DNA from: Panicum virgatum
Taxonomy: Eukaryota; Streptophyta; Magnoliopsida; Poales; Poaceae
Length of the DNA stretch: 64,000 bases
Reading direction: 5' to 3'
Assembly (NCBI RefSeq): GCF_016808335.1
Contig: NC_053137.1
Location: forward strand, 4,353,904 to 4,417,903
Shown here: positions 35,701 through 46,935 of the stretch, piece by piece
How the letters are laid out: each line of letters starts with the position of its first letter
Numbering within the stretch: position 1 is the first letter of the stretch
Notes under the pieces: generated by a model
Told to the model about the DNA's origin: nothing
The model's input: the letters and a program-made list of their open reading frames with translations, nothing else
The model's database searches: none
Program-made: the position numbers and the translations under genes

Positions 35701-36176
35701 ATGAAAAATCATTTCTTTCAAATGAACCCCTGCATAAAAATTTGCTTTCCGTAAATTAAACCCTAGCCTTATCCTTGATTTACCCTGTGCATTATATTCT
35801 GTTTATACCCCTCCGTGGGTGTGGTTGGACTTACTGAGTACGTTTGTACTCACCCCATTTCTTAATTTTTCAGAGGAGGATCCAGACTTTGTTCCAGAAG
35901 ACGTCGAGTAGGGTACCGTCCTGCACCCAGCCTAGCCTGTGGATTAGGGTCACCCGCAAGAGATACCGCATGGCGCAAGACTCTGATGACCCTCTTTTTA
36001 TAATTAATATCGTTGTGTGGGTGTGGGTTGTAATCATCGCGATAGTGGCGCTCCTCTGTCCATTACCGCGTTGAGTTGTACGGTGATGAACCATCTGATG
36101 TAATAAATGTGTCATCAGCCTCCTGAGACTGATGTTTGCATCACATTTACGTCTTCTCTTATGAGGGGACGCTTCA
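32751..36176 (+). mobile_element. Solo LTR, 3426 bp, with 5-bp target duplication
   Basis: It starts TGTGACATCCCGG and ends GGGGACGCTTCA, with an exact target duplication GCATA on both sides (32746-32750 and 36177-36181). The host RNase H frame continues across it, so no other sequence was lost. Its first third is pyrimidine-rich and GC-rich with a TATA box at 33739, and the rest is AT-rich. No protein genes are credible: the long open frames at 32850-34200 reflect base composition. The internal domain and second LTR were probably lost by LTR-LTR recombination. It shares sequence blocks with the LTR remnant 13246-15571. Confidence 0.88.
33739..33746 (+). promoter_or_regulatory. TATA box of the solo LTR
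   Basis: TATAAAAG in a GC-rich setting, followed by a C-rich leader starting about 25-30 bp downstream. Confidence 0.7.
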
Positions 36177-37625
36177 GCATAGTAGTATGTCAAACCGATG
36201 TGCTCAAGCGCATGTTACAAAAGCCAATTTTAAGTGATAGAATCAGCGAGTGGGCTTATGCTTTAGTTGAATATGATTTGGCTTGTGAATCCTTGGAATC
36301 TATGAGAGGCCAAATCATAGCGGATTTCATTGTTGAGCATCAGATTAATGATAAGCATGCTTTGGGAATCGGCTATGTTACTTGCACACCACGGAATTAT
36401 ATTTCGATAGATCGGTTTGTGATGATGGTCAAAGAATTGGTGCTGTCTTGATTTCTTCAAGTAGTGGTATTCTGAGTTCTCAAACCGATCAAAGGAGGAT
36501 TTCATAAATAATCAAGTTGAGTATGAAGCCCTCTTATTTGGCTTGGAATTTTTGCAATCTACAGGCGTGAAATGTGTTCTGATGGTGATTCACTTCTGAT
36601 GGTGCAGCAAGTATTCGAGGTATGCTAATGATATAATGGATATTTAAATGCATATCTTGACAAGTACCTCGATATTATTTCTTCCTTCAATGAATTTGTT
36701 ATAAGATATATACAAAGGGAAGAGAATGGATAGGCTATTGCTATGGCTAAGCAAGCATCTGGTTAATAAATTATGAAGAAATATTTTCATATTCGAAAGC
36801 CGATGCAAGCAAAAGCCAAATTGCAGGATCTGGACGAATCGGTCCGACCGGTCAATGCAACCGGTCTGACCGGTCATGAGACCGGTCTGACCGTCCAGAC
36901 TGCTGGAGACACCAATTCGGCTTTGAAAGGTGATTCATCACTAAAGCCGAAGATCAAGACTGGAGGGTTCCTGTAATCTCCTATCTAAAGATCTTGGTCG
37001 CGGTGCAGAAAAGGATATTTGGCGGATAACATTTAAAAATGTTTTAGTCAACGATAAGCTCTATCGTTGAATAGCCGAATATTTATTTCTTAAATGTTTG
37101 AGCTCAGATCAGGCCAAAGTTGCCATGAGGAACGTTCATGAAGATATTTGTGGTATACATCAATCGGCTCCAAAGATGAAGTAGTTGTTTAAAAGAGCCG
37201 ATTTGTACGAGCTTGCCATGATGTCTGATTCTTTCAAGCAGTATAAGGGGTGTGAAGAATGTCAGCGGTTTGCCCACTGTTTTGATACATCCTATTATCA
37301 AATCATGGTCGTTCCGAGGTTGAGGATTTGGATTTCATTGATTAAATTAATCCTCCATCTTCAAAGAGGCATTGCTTCATGTTAATTGCTACAGATTATT
37401 CTACTAAATAGACCGAAGTGGTTCTTTTGAAGAACATGATTCATAGCCGAGATAATTTATACTCAGGCTTATCCTACTTGCACCAGATGACATGGTCATA
37501 CACACTATCGTCATTGAAAGCAAGAGATGATTGGTGCGTAGGTGCTTCTCATTGTTCAAGTGCATTTTTGGGCTTGGAGATATATTTCTTAGTACGCAAG
37601 CTTTACCAAGAAATAGGGGGTCATA

Positions 37626-38358
37626 TGTTGACACTCAAAATTGGCACGATGAAGGTTTTCTGGACAATCTGGGCAGGACCGGTCAGACCTCTCCATTGAA
37701 CCGGTCAGACCGGTCTAGACAAGTTTGTTAAATTGCAAATTGGACTGCACCATTTCGTAGATCTCGTCGAGACGATTGAAATGCATATATAGAACGTCTA
37801 ATTCGGAGTCCAGATGAGGGAGTTATGCCTCCCGGAAGACCTGCACCCCGGTCAGACTGGTCCAGAGCGGTCAGACCGGTCCAGAGACCGGTCAGACCGG
37901 TCCAAAATGCCTAGTCCAAGTTAGGAGTTGTATTTTAACACGGGATTTGATAGGGTTCCGACTCCTAATGGGTACAGACCTCCCCACCTTATATATATGA
38001 AGGGCCACGGCCGATTGAGGGTAATCCCAATCGATTCACACATTTATCCTTTACCTTTTACCTCCAAACCCTAACTTTTCCAATCTCATCTGTTGTTCTT
38101 CGCTCGTCTCCACGGCGTTCGATGGCGTTCTGAGTGGCCTGCCGACCTCAGAGCAACCCTAGATCCACGAGCTCCGACGGGGTCCCTCCCGAGCTCGAGG
38201 TTTTAGGTCTTCGCGGTGTTCTCTGTAGAACCGGTCTAACCGGTCGCCATAACTGGTCTGACCGGTCTGTGCGCAGGGAGCCCGTTGGTGAAGATCGTGT
38301 CGACGATCAACGTGCGTTCTAGCGCATTCGAGTGTGTTGGCGCAAATTAGTATCAACA
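37626..38358 (+). repeat. 3' LTR of the gypsy element
   Basis: 733 bp, preceded by the purine-rich AAATAGGGGG. It aligns with 28118-28815 and has a longer run of CCGGTC motifs near 37850-37910. Confidence 0.9.
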
Positions 38359-38362
38359 CAAT

Positions 38363-38798
38363 GCTCCCATCAGTCCCGGGTCCTCTTATGGACGCAAGAG
38401 GACTTTTAGTCCCAGTTATTAACACCAACCGAAACTAAAACACCCTTTAGTTCCGGTTGGTGTTAATAATCAGGACTAAAAGTACCTCTGTCTTTAGTCC
38501 CATTTGGTAACATCAATCCAGACTGAAGGGTCTTTAGTCTTGGTTGGGGTTATTAACCAGAACTAAAGGGTCTTTCACGGGTTAGTTTAAAAATGGAAAA
38601 GCATTCTATCTAGTTACTTGTGCTGTGTAGGTGGGATGATAAAGAAGTTGTACACGAGGAAAAGTATCCTATGTTCAAGTCTCGTAGACCACATAATTAA
38701 TTTAGTTTTACAGATCCATTAATCATTTACTCCTGGTTGCTACAACTGGAACTAAAATGGGTTGCCAACCCGGATTAAACCCCTTTTCTCTGGTAGTG
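38363..38798. mobile_element. Non-autonomous CACTA element, left end unclear
   Basis: Five or more copies of a TTTAGTCCCGGTTGG-type repeat in both orientations (38380-38570), a plain middle, and a right terminus that reads CACTACCAGAGAAAAGG inward from 38798. The left terminus, next to the gypsy LTR end at 38358, lacks a CACTA motif, so it may have been lost there. Confidence 0.62.
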
Positions 38799-38864
38799 TG
38801 ACCACGAGGTCCTCTTAGGCAAGAATGGAAGGTGGGCTGGAGGAGGAAGAAAGGTGTGAACGGC

Positions 38865-39025
38865 TATATATTGTGTCATTTGTGCTGGCGGTTGCTTAGT
38901 GGCCCGCCAGCAGAAATGATGTCTATTAGTGTGCTGGTGATTGCTTAAGTGGCTCACCAGCATAGATGGATCGGTGCTGGCCAACTGCCAGCACCGTAAA
39001 TGGGAGGCGCCAGCACAAACTATTT
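38865..39025. repeat. GTGCTGGC-type palindromic repeat cluster
   Basis: Several copies of GTGCTGG and its complement CCAGCAC, arranged as short inverted pairs. It looks like the subterminal part of another DNA transposon, but no terminus was found. Confidence 0.45.
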
Positions 39026-39942
39026 CTGTACTTGTGTGTAGCATCTCACACCGTAGGGGACACACCACTACGTAGAATTAAGAAAGAGAGAAAAAGATTA
39101 CTTGTGGTTAACTGATTTAATTCTTTTGTAATGTTTGTAGAAATAATATCACAAGCACAAGATGCACAAAATGAAAAGAAAGCTACTGGTATGTTATTTT
39201 CTTTAATGACAATGGTGGTACTTTATGAACATGTATTAGGGCCATTTTTGTTTTGTTCTCTAGTTAATTAATATGGTAAACTCTGGCCTTGATGGCGAAT
39301 GATATGATGCTTTTTTCTCCCCATTATTAAAATATAGTACTTATTAGACAGTTAATTATGGGAGAGTTTTCGCACGCGAACCAGCGAGGTCATTCTGGGA
39401 TTGAGTACAGTGTTCCCGTATTGGGATATGGTATCTCCTGCGTGCTACTAGCATTGAACAGGCGTACGTGTCGGCATACATACCCAGGGCCTTTCGTTTG
39501 GCCAAAAGCCCTTTTCCGTGTGGGTCACTGGTCAATTATTGGATCTTTCCCTGTCAAAGTAACTGTGTGTGTTCTGGGCGAATCACATGCCTGCCGATAG
39601 ATGTGCTCCATATATAATATATGTACAGCACCAGTAAATCATATCAGTATGCGTATATCATTGGTCGTTTTCTGGTGATCTAAGCTGGGGCCCTGCCTTA
39701 ATTTGTTCGCTAGCTCCCTCTTTCATTCAACAGTTAGCGTTACTTGGGGACAAAATCACGTGGGAATGCATCAGCTTTCGCTGAATGCTAGCTTTTTTTC
39801 CATAACTGCTGGAGCTGTTAATACACTGTTAGGTATAGTTCTGTGACTTCTGTATCTTTGTCAAACAGAGGGGAGAGTATGTTTCTAATCACTGTAGGCA
39901 GACATCAACATGCATTAGCAATCTCTCACACATTGCAGGTCG
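39026..39942. other. Spacer with no recognised gene
   Basis: An 80-residue open frame at 39358-39600 has no recognisable domain and no gene-like composition. Nothing else is seen. Confidence 0.5.
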
Positions 39943-39950
39943 ATCGAGTG

Positions 39951-40473
39951 CAAGGATGGCAACGAGGTGGCTTCGGATCGGCTGGAGTATCTTGGCATTC
40001 AAAACCGAAATCTGAACTTAAACCCGAATCCGTCCCGAACACCGATTAATCCATCCCCAAAACTGAAATCCGCAGATCTTCAAAATCCGATTGGATACCC
40101 AAAACCCGCTTTGTATGGCAACATATAGTAAGAGCAATAAGTACTTTCTATAAACATATAAATGATATATATAACATTCATATGTATAAACAAGAGGCGA
40201 TAAGTACTAAATAATTTCTTGAGTCAAACTAAAATAAATTTAATAATCTATGCAAATAAATTAATTATTAGTATACTATAGAACATGAGTTTTTATTCCA
40301 AACAGATATCCATTGGGTATATATCCACGGGTGAAAACCAAACCTGAAATCGAACCCGATAGGTTTCGGGCCCGAACCCTAAAACCGTGGGTGAGAAATC
40401 ATCCCCAAACCCAAACCCGCTAGTCCCGAAATCCGTGGATATCTGACCTGAAACCGAACCATTGACACCCTTA
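39951..40473. mobile_element. Non-autonomous hAT element (523 bp)
   Basis: Ends CAAGGATGGCAACG and (inverted) TAAGGGTGTCAATGG are imperfect inverted repeats. An exact 8-bp target duplication ATCGAGTG flanks it (39943-39950 and 40474-40481). Both arms carry AACCCGAA and CCGAAA phrases around an AT-rich core. It has no coding capacity. It is of a different family from the hAT element at 4945-5492. Confidence 0.85.
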
Positions 40474-40481
40474 ATCGAGTG

Positions 40482-41485
40482 ACCGGCCAGTGGCTAGCTG
40501 GCACGCACCGTGGTAACCCCGGCAAACAACGCGGTCACGCACGTTGCCCAAAAGGGAATCGGATTAAGATTTTTCGAGTAGAGACATGACGGTTGATGGA
40601 GACATTAGGAAGCCCGACGACGCTAGTGAGGGCCTCAAGAAGAGTTATCTTTTGTGCTTAACGACTTGCCAACCCTAAAAATAATGGTTCAACCGGAGAT
40701 AGGGTCCAGTGGTTGAAAGACCACCGCACGTAGAGCACTGTTCGATGTGCCCCTATGGCCCATGACAATCCGAGGGATTGAGTACCTTCCACACCTAGTG
40801 ATGGGAACAGGGGGTCCCGATCTTCTGTCAGGTTCTGGATAACTATCGTTGTGTTCGGAGAGCGACACACCAATCCGGCTTCAGATCAACAAGATCCGAC
40901 CCTATAATCTTAGCACTACAACTCCTCTGGCTATCAACCGTATCACAACCCGGTTGACCTCACCATGAAGGATAATCCCTGCAAGCGCAACAAAGAACAC
41001 AAGTAAGAACTCGAAAGAACGCAGCTCAATTGAAGTGACTCTGCAGATGAATGATTAATCTCACAAGTTGGGGTCTCACAAACCGATCTAGCGGCGAACT
41101 GTTCATGACAGAATAACTTAAGCAAAACCCAAATCCTAATGGTATGGCGGCTGCTGTTTATGAAGACTCTAGGGTCGTGCAAGACCCCCTGGACGCACCC
41201 TAATGGGCTCCAACACGATACAAGGCCCAAAGACCGAAAGACGGCGTCGCAGCGCCGAAACAGAAACTGGACGTCAACTTGTACAGACGATTCCTGTCGA
41301 CTCCTGATGAATTTAGGCCTGAAACCAGTGCCATTGGAAGCGTCTTGAAATTATCTTTCCATCCATATAAAGAACGTCCAAATCTAACTCTGTATACAAC
41401 CTGAGCGATCGTTTTAGTGCGGGCTATTCCTGGAGTCCGAAACTGAAACGAAGTCGAATTGGTTTGGGCCTCCACCTTGGCTGGG
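40482..41485. other. LTR-like spacer, not assigned
   Basis: Moderately GC-rich, non-coding sequence with the feel of a degraded LTR. No paired LTR, TG/CA border or target duplication was found. Confidence 0.35.
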
Positions 41486-42260
41486 GCTACTAGATTTTAG
41501 GCCTATTGCAACGGTCTCAAAATAGTAGCAATAGGGCAAAAATAGATGCAATAGGTTGAACATACAACTAAATCAGTTTGGTTGCAAGAAGTTGCAAGTA
41601 GCTTTGTGGTAATAGGTGCTTTGCAACTACTTTTTGGTCATGTTGCAATACTAGTAAATGCCACAGAATAAACCATTGCTTTAGAGAGAAGTGGCAACGG
41701 CTGATGTCATGGCATTAGAATGTATTGCCACACCATTAAACGTTGCCATAACATATAGTTGCAATGCACTAACTGGCATTTTTTTTTGGCCAGGACCAAT
41801 ATTGTGGCAATAGAGAATGTAGCCACGAAAATTGTTGGTGGCAACAATAAGTTGTGCAACGAAAATAATTTTGAAGCAAGAAATAATATTGCAACAAGTT
41901 ATTGTTCGTGGTTAGTCAAGATTGTAGCATCAGCACCAAGTGGTTGCAAGAATAAGTGGTGCAACATAAAATTTGTAGAAGCAAGAAGCGAAATCGCATC
42001 AAGGTATGGTTCGAGGTTAGTAACTATTATAGCATCACTAAATAGTGGTGGCAAAAAGAAGTGTTGCAACAGAAAATAGTTGTGGGCAACAAGTGATATT
42101 GCCGCAAGGTGTAGTTTGAGGTTATTAACTATTTTAGCAACAATCATTATAGGTGTCAACAGCTTGTATGGAGACTAAAATACAGTTGTTGCAATCAATT
42201 ATAGCATCGAAGAACCATTGCATTTTTGTTATTGCAACCAGCATATCCCTGTCGCTATGG
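41486..42260. repeat. Dispersed TTGCAAC/GTGGCAAC repeat array
   Basis: Over about 770 bp, phrases such as GTTGCAA, TTGCAAC and GTGGCAA recur at short irregular spacing in both orientations. This resembles the subterminal repeats of a CACTA or related element. Clear termini were not identified. Confidence 0.55.
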
Positions 42261-43243
42261 ATATTGCATTTTATTTTTTGGATCATAATTTATCGTAAAC
42301 AATAAATGATAAATACCGAAAATCACGTTTCAAATCACCATGAAACTGAAAGGAATCCAACATTAACTCTGCTAATGAGTAGATAATAAAATGCCAAGTG
42401 CCAAATTGCAGTACAATTTCAGAATTGAGAATAGTTCATAGATAGCTAGCTAGCTACTGTTGGGTCAACAACACAACTACATCTGTCTTATGTAGGATCC
42501 AAGAAACATTGTTTGACATTGATGCATACTATCTTTGTGTTGATCATGGAAGGCATCAGTGTGCGATTGATCCATTTAGCAAGTTCAAATATCCTGTTGA
42601 AGGAAAAAAGTAAATGCAAGCATCATCAGACAGCATTGAAGCAAGCAACATGTGACTAAATTAGATTTACTATTTCTTCATTGAAGCAAAAGAATCGTGC
42701 TGCAGTACCACTAAACAAAGCTCTAGGAAAAGATTAAATTAGCACTTGCCATTAAGAGACATATGGATAAGGAGCAACATGACTAGCCACACATATCTCT
42801 ACTCCTAAAAAGTTCGAATGGGCGACTCGTTCGTCGCCGACCCTCGCCCTCCCGTTTCGTCATTCTGCAAGTGCGAACCAGCAGCCGTTCGATGCACGGC
42901 GTCCACCTAAATAATGGTGCCCCGTAACGCTGATCACGTCCCACCTCCCGCTATTCGTCATTCTGCCTGGGCTCAACGCGAGACGTCCATTTTAGTCGTC
43001 AAAGCAACCAACGATGCACATTAGCCGCCCATCATTTACTCACGACCCACGACTTTGACCGCATCTTCTTCCATCCTCGATCCGCCGTTCCGCGTGCTCG
43101 GCAGATCGCGCCGCCGTCCAGTGCGCTCGGAGACCTGACGGCTGCAACGACCGGCCGTCGCCGTCCTGCCGCAGCAACGTCGACCCGCCCCGTCCTGTCC
43201 CTCGCCGTCGAAAATGTAAGAGAAGTTATAATTAGGAGCATGT
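42261..43243. other. Spacer left of the third CACTA unit
   Basis: An AT-rich half (to about 42780), then a GC-rich half (42800-43210). No gene or terminus seen. The left terminus of the CACTA-3 unit should lie in or before this stretch but was not found. Confidence 0.45.
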
Positions 43244-46089
43244 TCATACCTGCTGGCTTCTAGTCCGTATACGTTTCACAGTAGCATTCATCAAGTTATG
43301 TGAACTAATATAATTCTTGTTGGTTTGAGAAAGACTTCTCTTGGCCTTAGAGGATGGTGTTTTCGTTGCATGTATCTCCACTTGCCTTGCTGCCTCTGGG
43401 ATGGATGCACTTTTTGGTGTAGTCTGCATAGGAAAAAATGGTGCAAGAAGCTAACTTAGGCCATGTGCTAATATTATCAATGGCGTGACAAATACGAAGA
43501 AAATTTTGTACCTGAACTGATGCAGCTTCAGTTGCATTAGAATCTGGAGTAGTGGCAGCTCTTTTGTCAATAGGTGGCGTAGCTTCCTGTTGGATGTTTG
43601 AATTATTTGGTGCAGGCTGCAAGGGTAACAAATCAGCCAAGTTGTTAATTGGTTCAGAACCTTACTTGATCTCTGCTGTTAGAAATAGATATTCAAATAT
43701 CTTTTACCTGAGCTAACGTGGTTTGTGTATTTTCATGAAGTGCTGCCATGAATTCATCCCTAAGTGCTTGGATTTTCCTACTCTCTTCCTCTTTGAACTG
43801 CTGCAACTTTTCTTCTAATTTCCTTTCACTCTCAGCTTCTTGGTTTTCAAGTTTGCCATTTAGCTTCTCAATATGTTCTTGTAGCTCTTGATTTTTCTGG
43901 TTGGCTGCAACTGTAGCACGGGCTTGTTCTTCGAGTTGAGCCTTCATTGATGCCCTCTCTGTTGGACGTGTAGACATGTACCCATGACAATGAACAGTGG
44001 ATGTTTTGCATCCTATGCTTTCCTTGTAGGTTGCTTGGAAAATAATATTTTCTTCTGAATTTGATATAATAGTGTCTTTTTCTTCACACTTTTCTGCAAT
44101 TTTGACGACTGCATTCTCCTATTTGATACAACAACAATGGAGTTATTATTGAATTATGAAAATTAAAGCAATAATATTATGAATCATGATGTGAGAACTG
44201 AACTAACTGCATTACTCACATAGACAGCCTGAGAAGCTTCATCAGACCATACACCATTCCTCACGTGTGTAATCCTCCAAAGGTTAACATCAGTTGGTTC
44301 TTCACCTGTTCCGGGATCTCTCTGGATGGCAGGAATGTATTGCATCAGTTGACACTTGTGGAAAACTAAATATACAACATGCCATTCGGTAAGATATGAA
44401 AAAGTATGTCATAGCATACCTGCTCATCGCTAAGTTTGGAGAATGGTTTGAATCCTGTGCAATGATTGGTCCTTTTTTGCTCGCGGTTGTTAGTGTTCCT
44501 GTTGCTTACCTTCTGCAAAAAGTTTGAATTAACAAAATGAATTAGTAGTGCAGTAAACAGATATAGTTGGCACGTGTATTTCAATAGAAAAGAAATACCT
44601 GGAAAGCTTCACTTCCAAAATACAGGATCAAATAATGCCACTCAACAAGGTCCAAGTCGTCAGGCTTGTTCTTCATTCTTTCATCATAACTGTCATATGC
44701 CTTGTAAGTCGCACTGAATGTTGAGCGCCATCCTTTGTACCGCTCCTTGGCCACAGCCCATATTTTTTCTTTACCATCCTCAGTGTTTTCAACCTCCCAC
44801 CGATTCTGTAAATTTCAAAATCATTAAGAATGTGAAGCATTTGCATGTATGACATGATATTGCTGTTAGCCAATAAAATTAATTTCTTGTGCGTACCATT
44901 ACATCGAGTGCTATAGAATTTTTCACATTTTCATCTATGTCTTTCCAAACTTTCACTCCAATAAGTGGAGCACTTTTTCTCGTAAACAGCACTACTTCAT
45001 CCACAAATGCACGATAGTTAGGCCCTATGGGGCCTCCCAGGCTTGATGAAAAATCAATTTTTAGTTTCTGGGAGCCACTCTTTATTCTCTTTATGGCTGC
45101 TGATAAACCCTTGAGGGTACCACGCCCTTTTTTTTTACAACCTTCATTTGCACCTATAAGGAAACAAATATGTTCATAATGGTCAGTCAATTTAAACATG
45201 GAGGATGTTGTAACAAATTGTTGGATGCAGTACACACCTGTCCCTTTTCTTGATCTACGCCTTGCATGAGATGGCCATTCTTTTTTTGGTGATGGGCTAT
45301 GTGTACGGTGTTCATCAGCAGCAACTCAAACATTGTCATTGGCATCATCATCTTGTGCATATGCATCTACATATAATGGAATGGTCAGTTTGTCAAATTT
45401 ATAGTTTGCACATGGTAGTTACAATATATTTATATATAAATAGGAGAGCAGGAGAGTAGATTTTACAGATGTCTCTAAGATAGCCTTTACGCCTCAACCA
45501 TTCTTTATATGTCTTGATGGTTTCGTCCCTGTAATCATCTCTAAATTCTGCATATCAACAAAGTGTTAGTAATGATATTAGCACTTATATCATACATTAT
45601 CTTTGATGGGGGGGGAGAGAATTTAACTTACCCGTTTCAGGTTGCTCTTGTTGCAGGATTTCAAGCCATTCCTTGTATGCATCAATTGGTTCTTCTGCAG
45701 TAGGTACATCTATACGACTTTTTATAGTTGTCCCCCTTGGTCGCTTCATGGGTGTTATAGACTTCATTAATTCGGACGGTTGCTCTGTTGATATCAATAG
45801 TCTGAGTTTCCTCTCAACCTCATTGGCAGCCATCATAGATTCTGTTTGGTGGTCATAATCAAGCAAGATGAGGCTTGCTGAGTCGTTGGCACATCGCTTC
45901 AGATAGTACATGAAGTCCCGCATACTGTACCCCAACTTTGTTTTTAGTAAAACTAAGTTGGCCAATGTGATATAGGACCTATCACAAACGAGCTCAACAA
46001 ATTCTGTATCCGCTGTTGTTGCCCCATAGCGTTGCAAAATTATAGTCCACGTCTCACCAGTGAGACTGCAACAACATATTATATTTTTT

Positions 46090-46510
46090 GAGTACTCCAT
46101 GAATGAACAATAAATCTGGAATAAATGAGTTCTAACAAAATATGTTGAGTGTATTCAACATAAACCAGTTGAAATTTTACCAAACTAGTACTCCATGAAT
46201 GAACAAATAAATCTGGAATTCTGAGATATAAAAAATTAATTTCAGAGTATTGAACATAAACTAGAACTCCATGAACGAACAATAAATCTGGAATTCTGAG
46301 ATATAAAAAATTAAGTTCAGTGTATTGAACATAAACTAGAACTCCATGAACGAACAATAAATCTGGAATTATGAGATCTAACAAATTATGTTCAGTGTAT
46401 TCAACATAAACCAGTTGAAATCTGACCAAACTAATACTCCATGAATGAATAATAAATCTGGAATTCTGAGATATAAAAAATTAAGTTAAGTGAATCAACA
46501 TAATCAGATA
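46090..46510. repeat. Minisatellite, five units of about 75 and 95 bp, in intron 2
   Basis: Five units each starting TCCATGAAYGAAC and containing AATAAATCTGGAAT. Units 1 and 4 are about 95-97 bp because they carry an extra CAGTTGAAATYTNACCAAACTA stretch; units 2, 3 and 5 are about 75 bp. Confidence 0.85.
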
Positions 46511-46744
46511 GACTTCATTATCAGGGATGTAGCGCACCTGCTTGGTTCAATAGGTTGAAACGGTAGCTCGTTGTCATCAGTGAGCCCTTGGGGTACAGCA
46601 GGACGACATTGGAGCTTCTTGATCCTTTGTCGCCGTTGTTTCCATCAGTTGGGGCTCTGCAATGTTGAATTAAATATGTTCAGTGTAGTAGAAAATAACT
46701 AGGTGAAATCTAACAAAAAATTCCTCCCATGTAATTAAATATGT

Positions 46745-46935
46745 TCAGGAATTAAAGATTGCTTGGCCAGATAGATCTTCTGATGCACATTAGCATTCTC
46801 CTCCCATGTAATTCCCAGAGCAAACCACCGACTGACAGCAGAGGGACATTCAAAAAACTAGTGTTCCAAGGTTTCTCCTACCCCATCATGGCAAAGAACA
46901 CAGTTATACCCTTCCTCCAGAAATTTGTTTCTTCT
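46745..46935 (-). mobile_element. LINE fragment (zf-RVT region) in intron 1
   Basis: The minus strand translates to CVLCHDGVGETLEH, stop, FFECPSAVSRW, matching the zinc-binding end of grass LINE ORF2 proteins. It is a short relic with an in-frame TAG. Confidence 0.6.

Larger units (their letters stand above)
32460..37460 (+). pseudogene. Gypsy RNase H and integrase remnants, split by solo LTR
   Basis: From about 32470 the frame reads PPVLKAPRRGVPFRLYVAAE and LTEKLCLSFYYACTKLKHY, the reverse-transcriptase/RNase H junction of gypsy elements, with one TGA near 32644. It breaks at the solo LTR (32751-36176) and resumes exactly after one GCATA copy with VVCQTDVLKRMLQKPILSDR. Beyond 36450 only scraps remain, including an integrase zinc-finger piece (CFKQYKGCEECQRF-like, near 37225) and a trace of the integrase core. 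All are broken by stops. Confidence 0.72.
28118..38358 (+). mobile_element. Ty3-gypsy retrotransposon, decayed, reverse transcriptase missing
   Basis: It is bounded by LTRs that start TGTTGACACTC and end AGTGTCAACA (left) or AGTATCAACA (right). Between them, on the plus strand, are gag with the Retrotrans_gag domain, a long proline- and charge-rich region, fragments of the RNase H region and integrase zinc-finger remnants: gypsy order. No reverse transcriptase core is visible between about 32290 and 32460, so an internal deletion has removed it. A solo LTR (32751-36176) interrupts the RNase H part. The flanking pentamers TAATA and CAATG share only AAT, so a target duplication is not proven. 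Copies of the motif ACCGGTCNGACCGGT are scattered from LTR to LTR. Confidence 0.87.

Noticed and set aside
28118..38358. Endogenous pararetrovirus as the source of the gag/RNase H region
   Set aside because: Paired LTRs, a purine tract, a Retrotrans_gag domain and an integrase remnant show a Ty3-gypsy retrotransposon; no movement- or coat-protein features were seen.
28113..38363. Target duplication of the gypsy element
   Set aside because: TAATA and CAATG share only three bases, so it cannot be claimed; the borders rest on the LTR ends.
39358..39600. 80-codon plus-strand open frame
   Set aside because: No domain, no splice context and no codon-use signal; probably chance.
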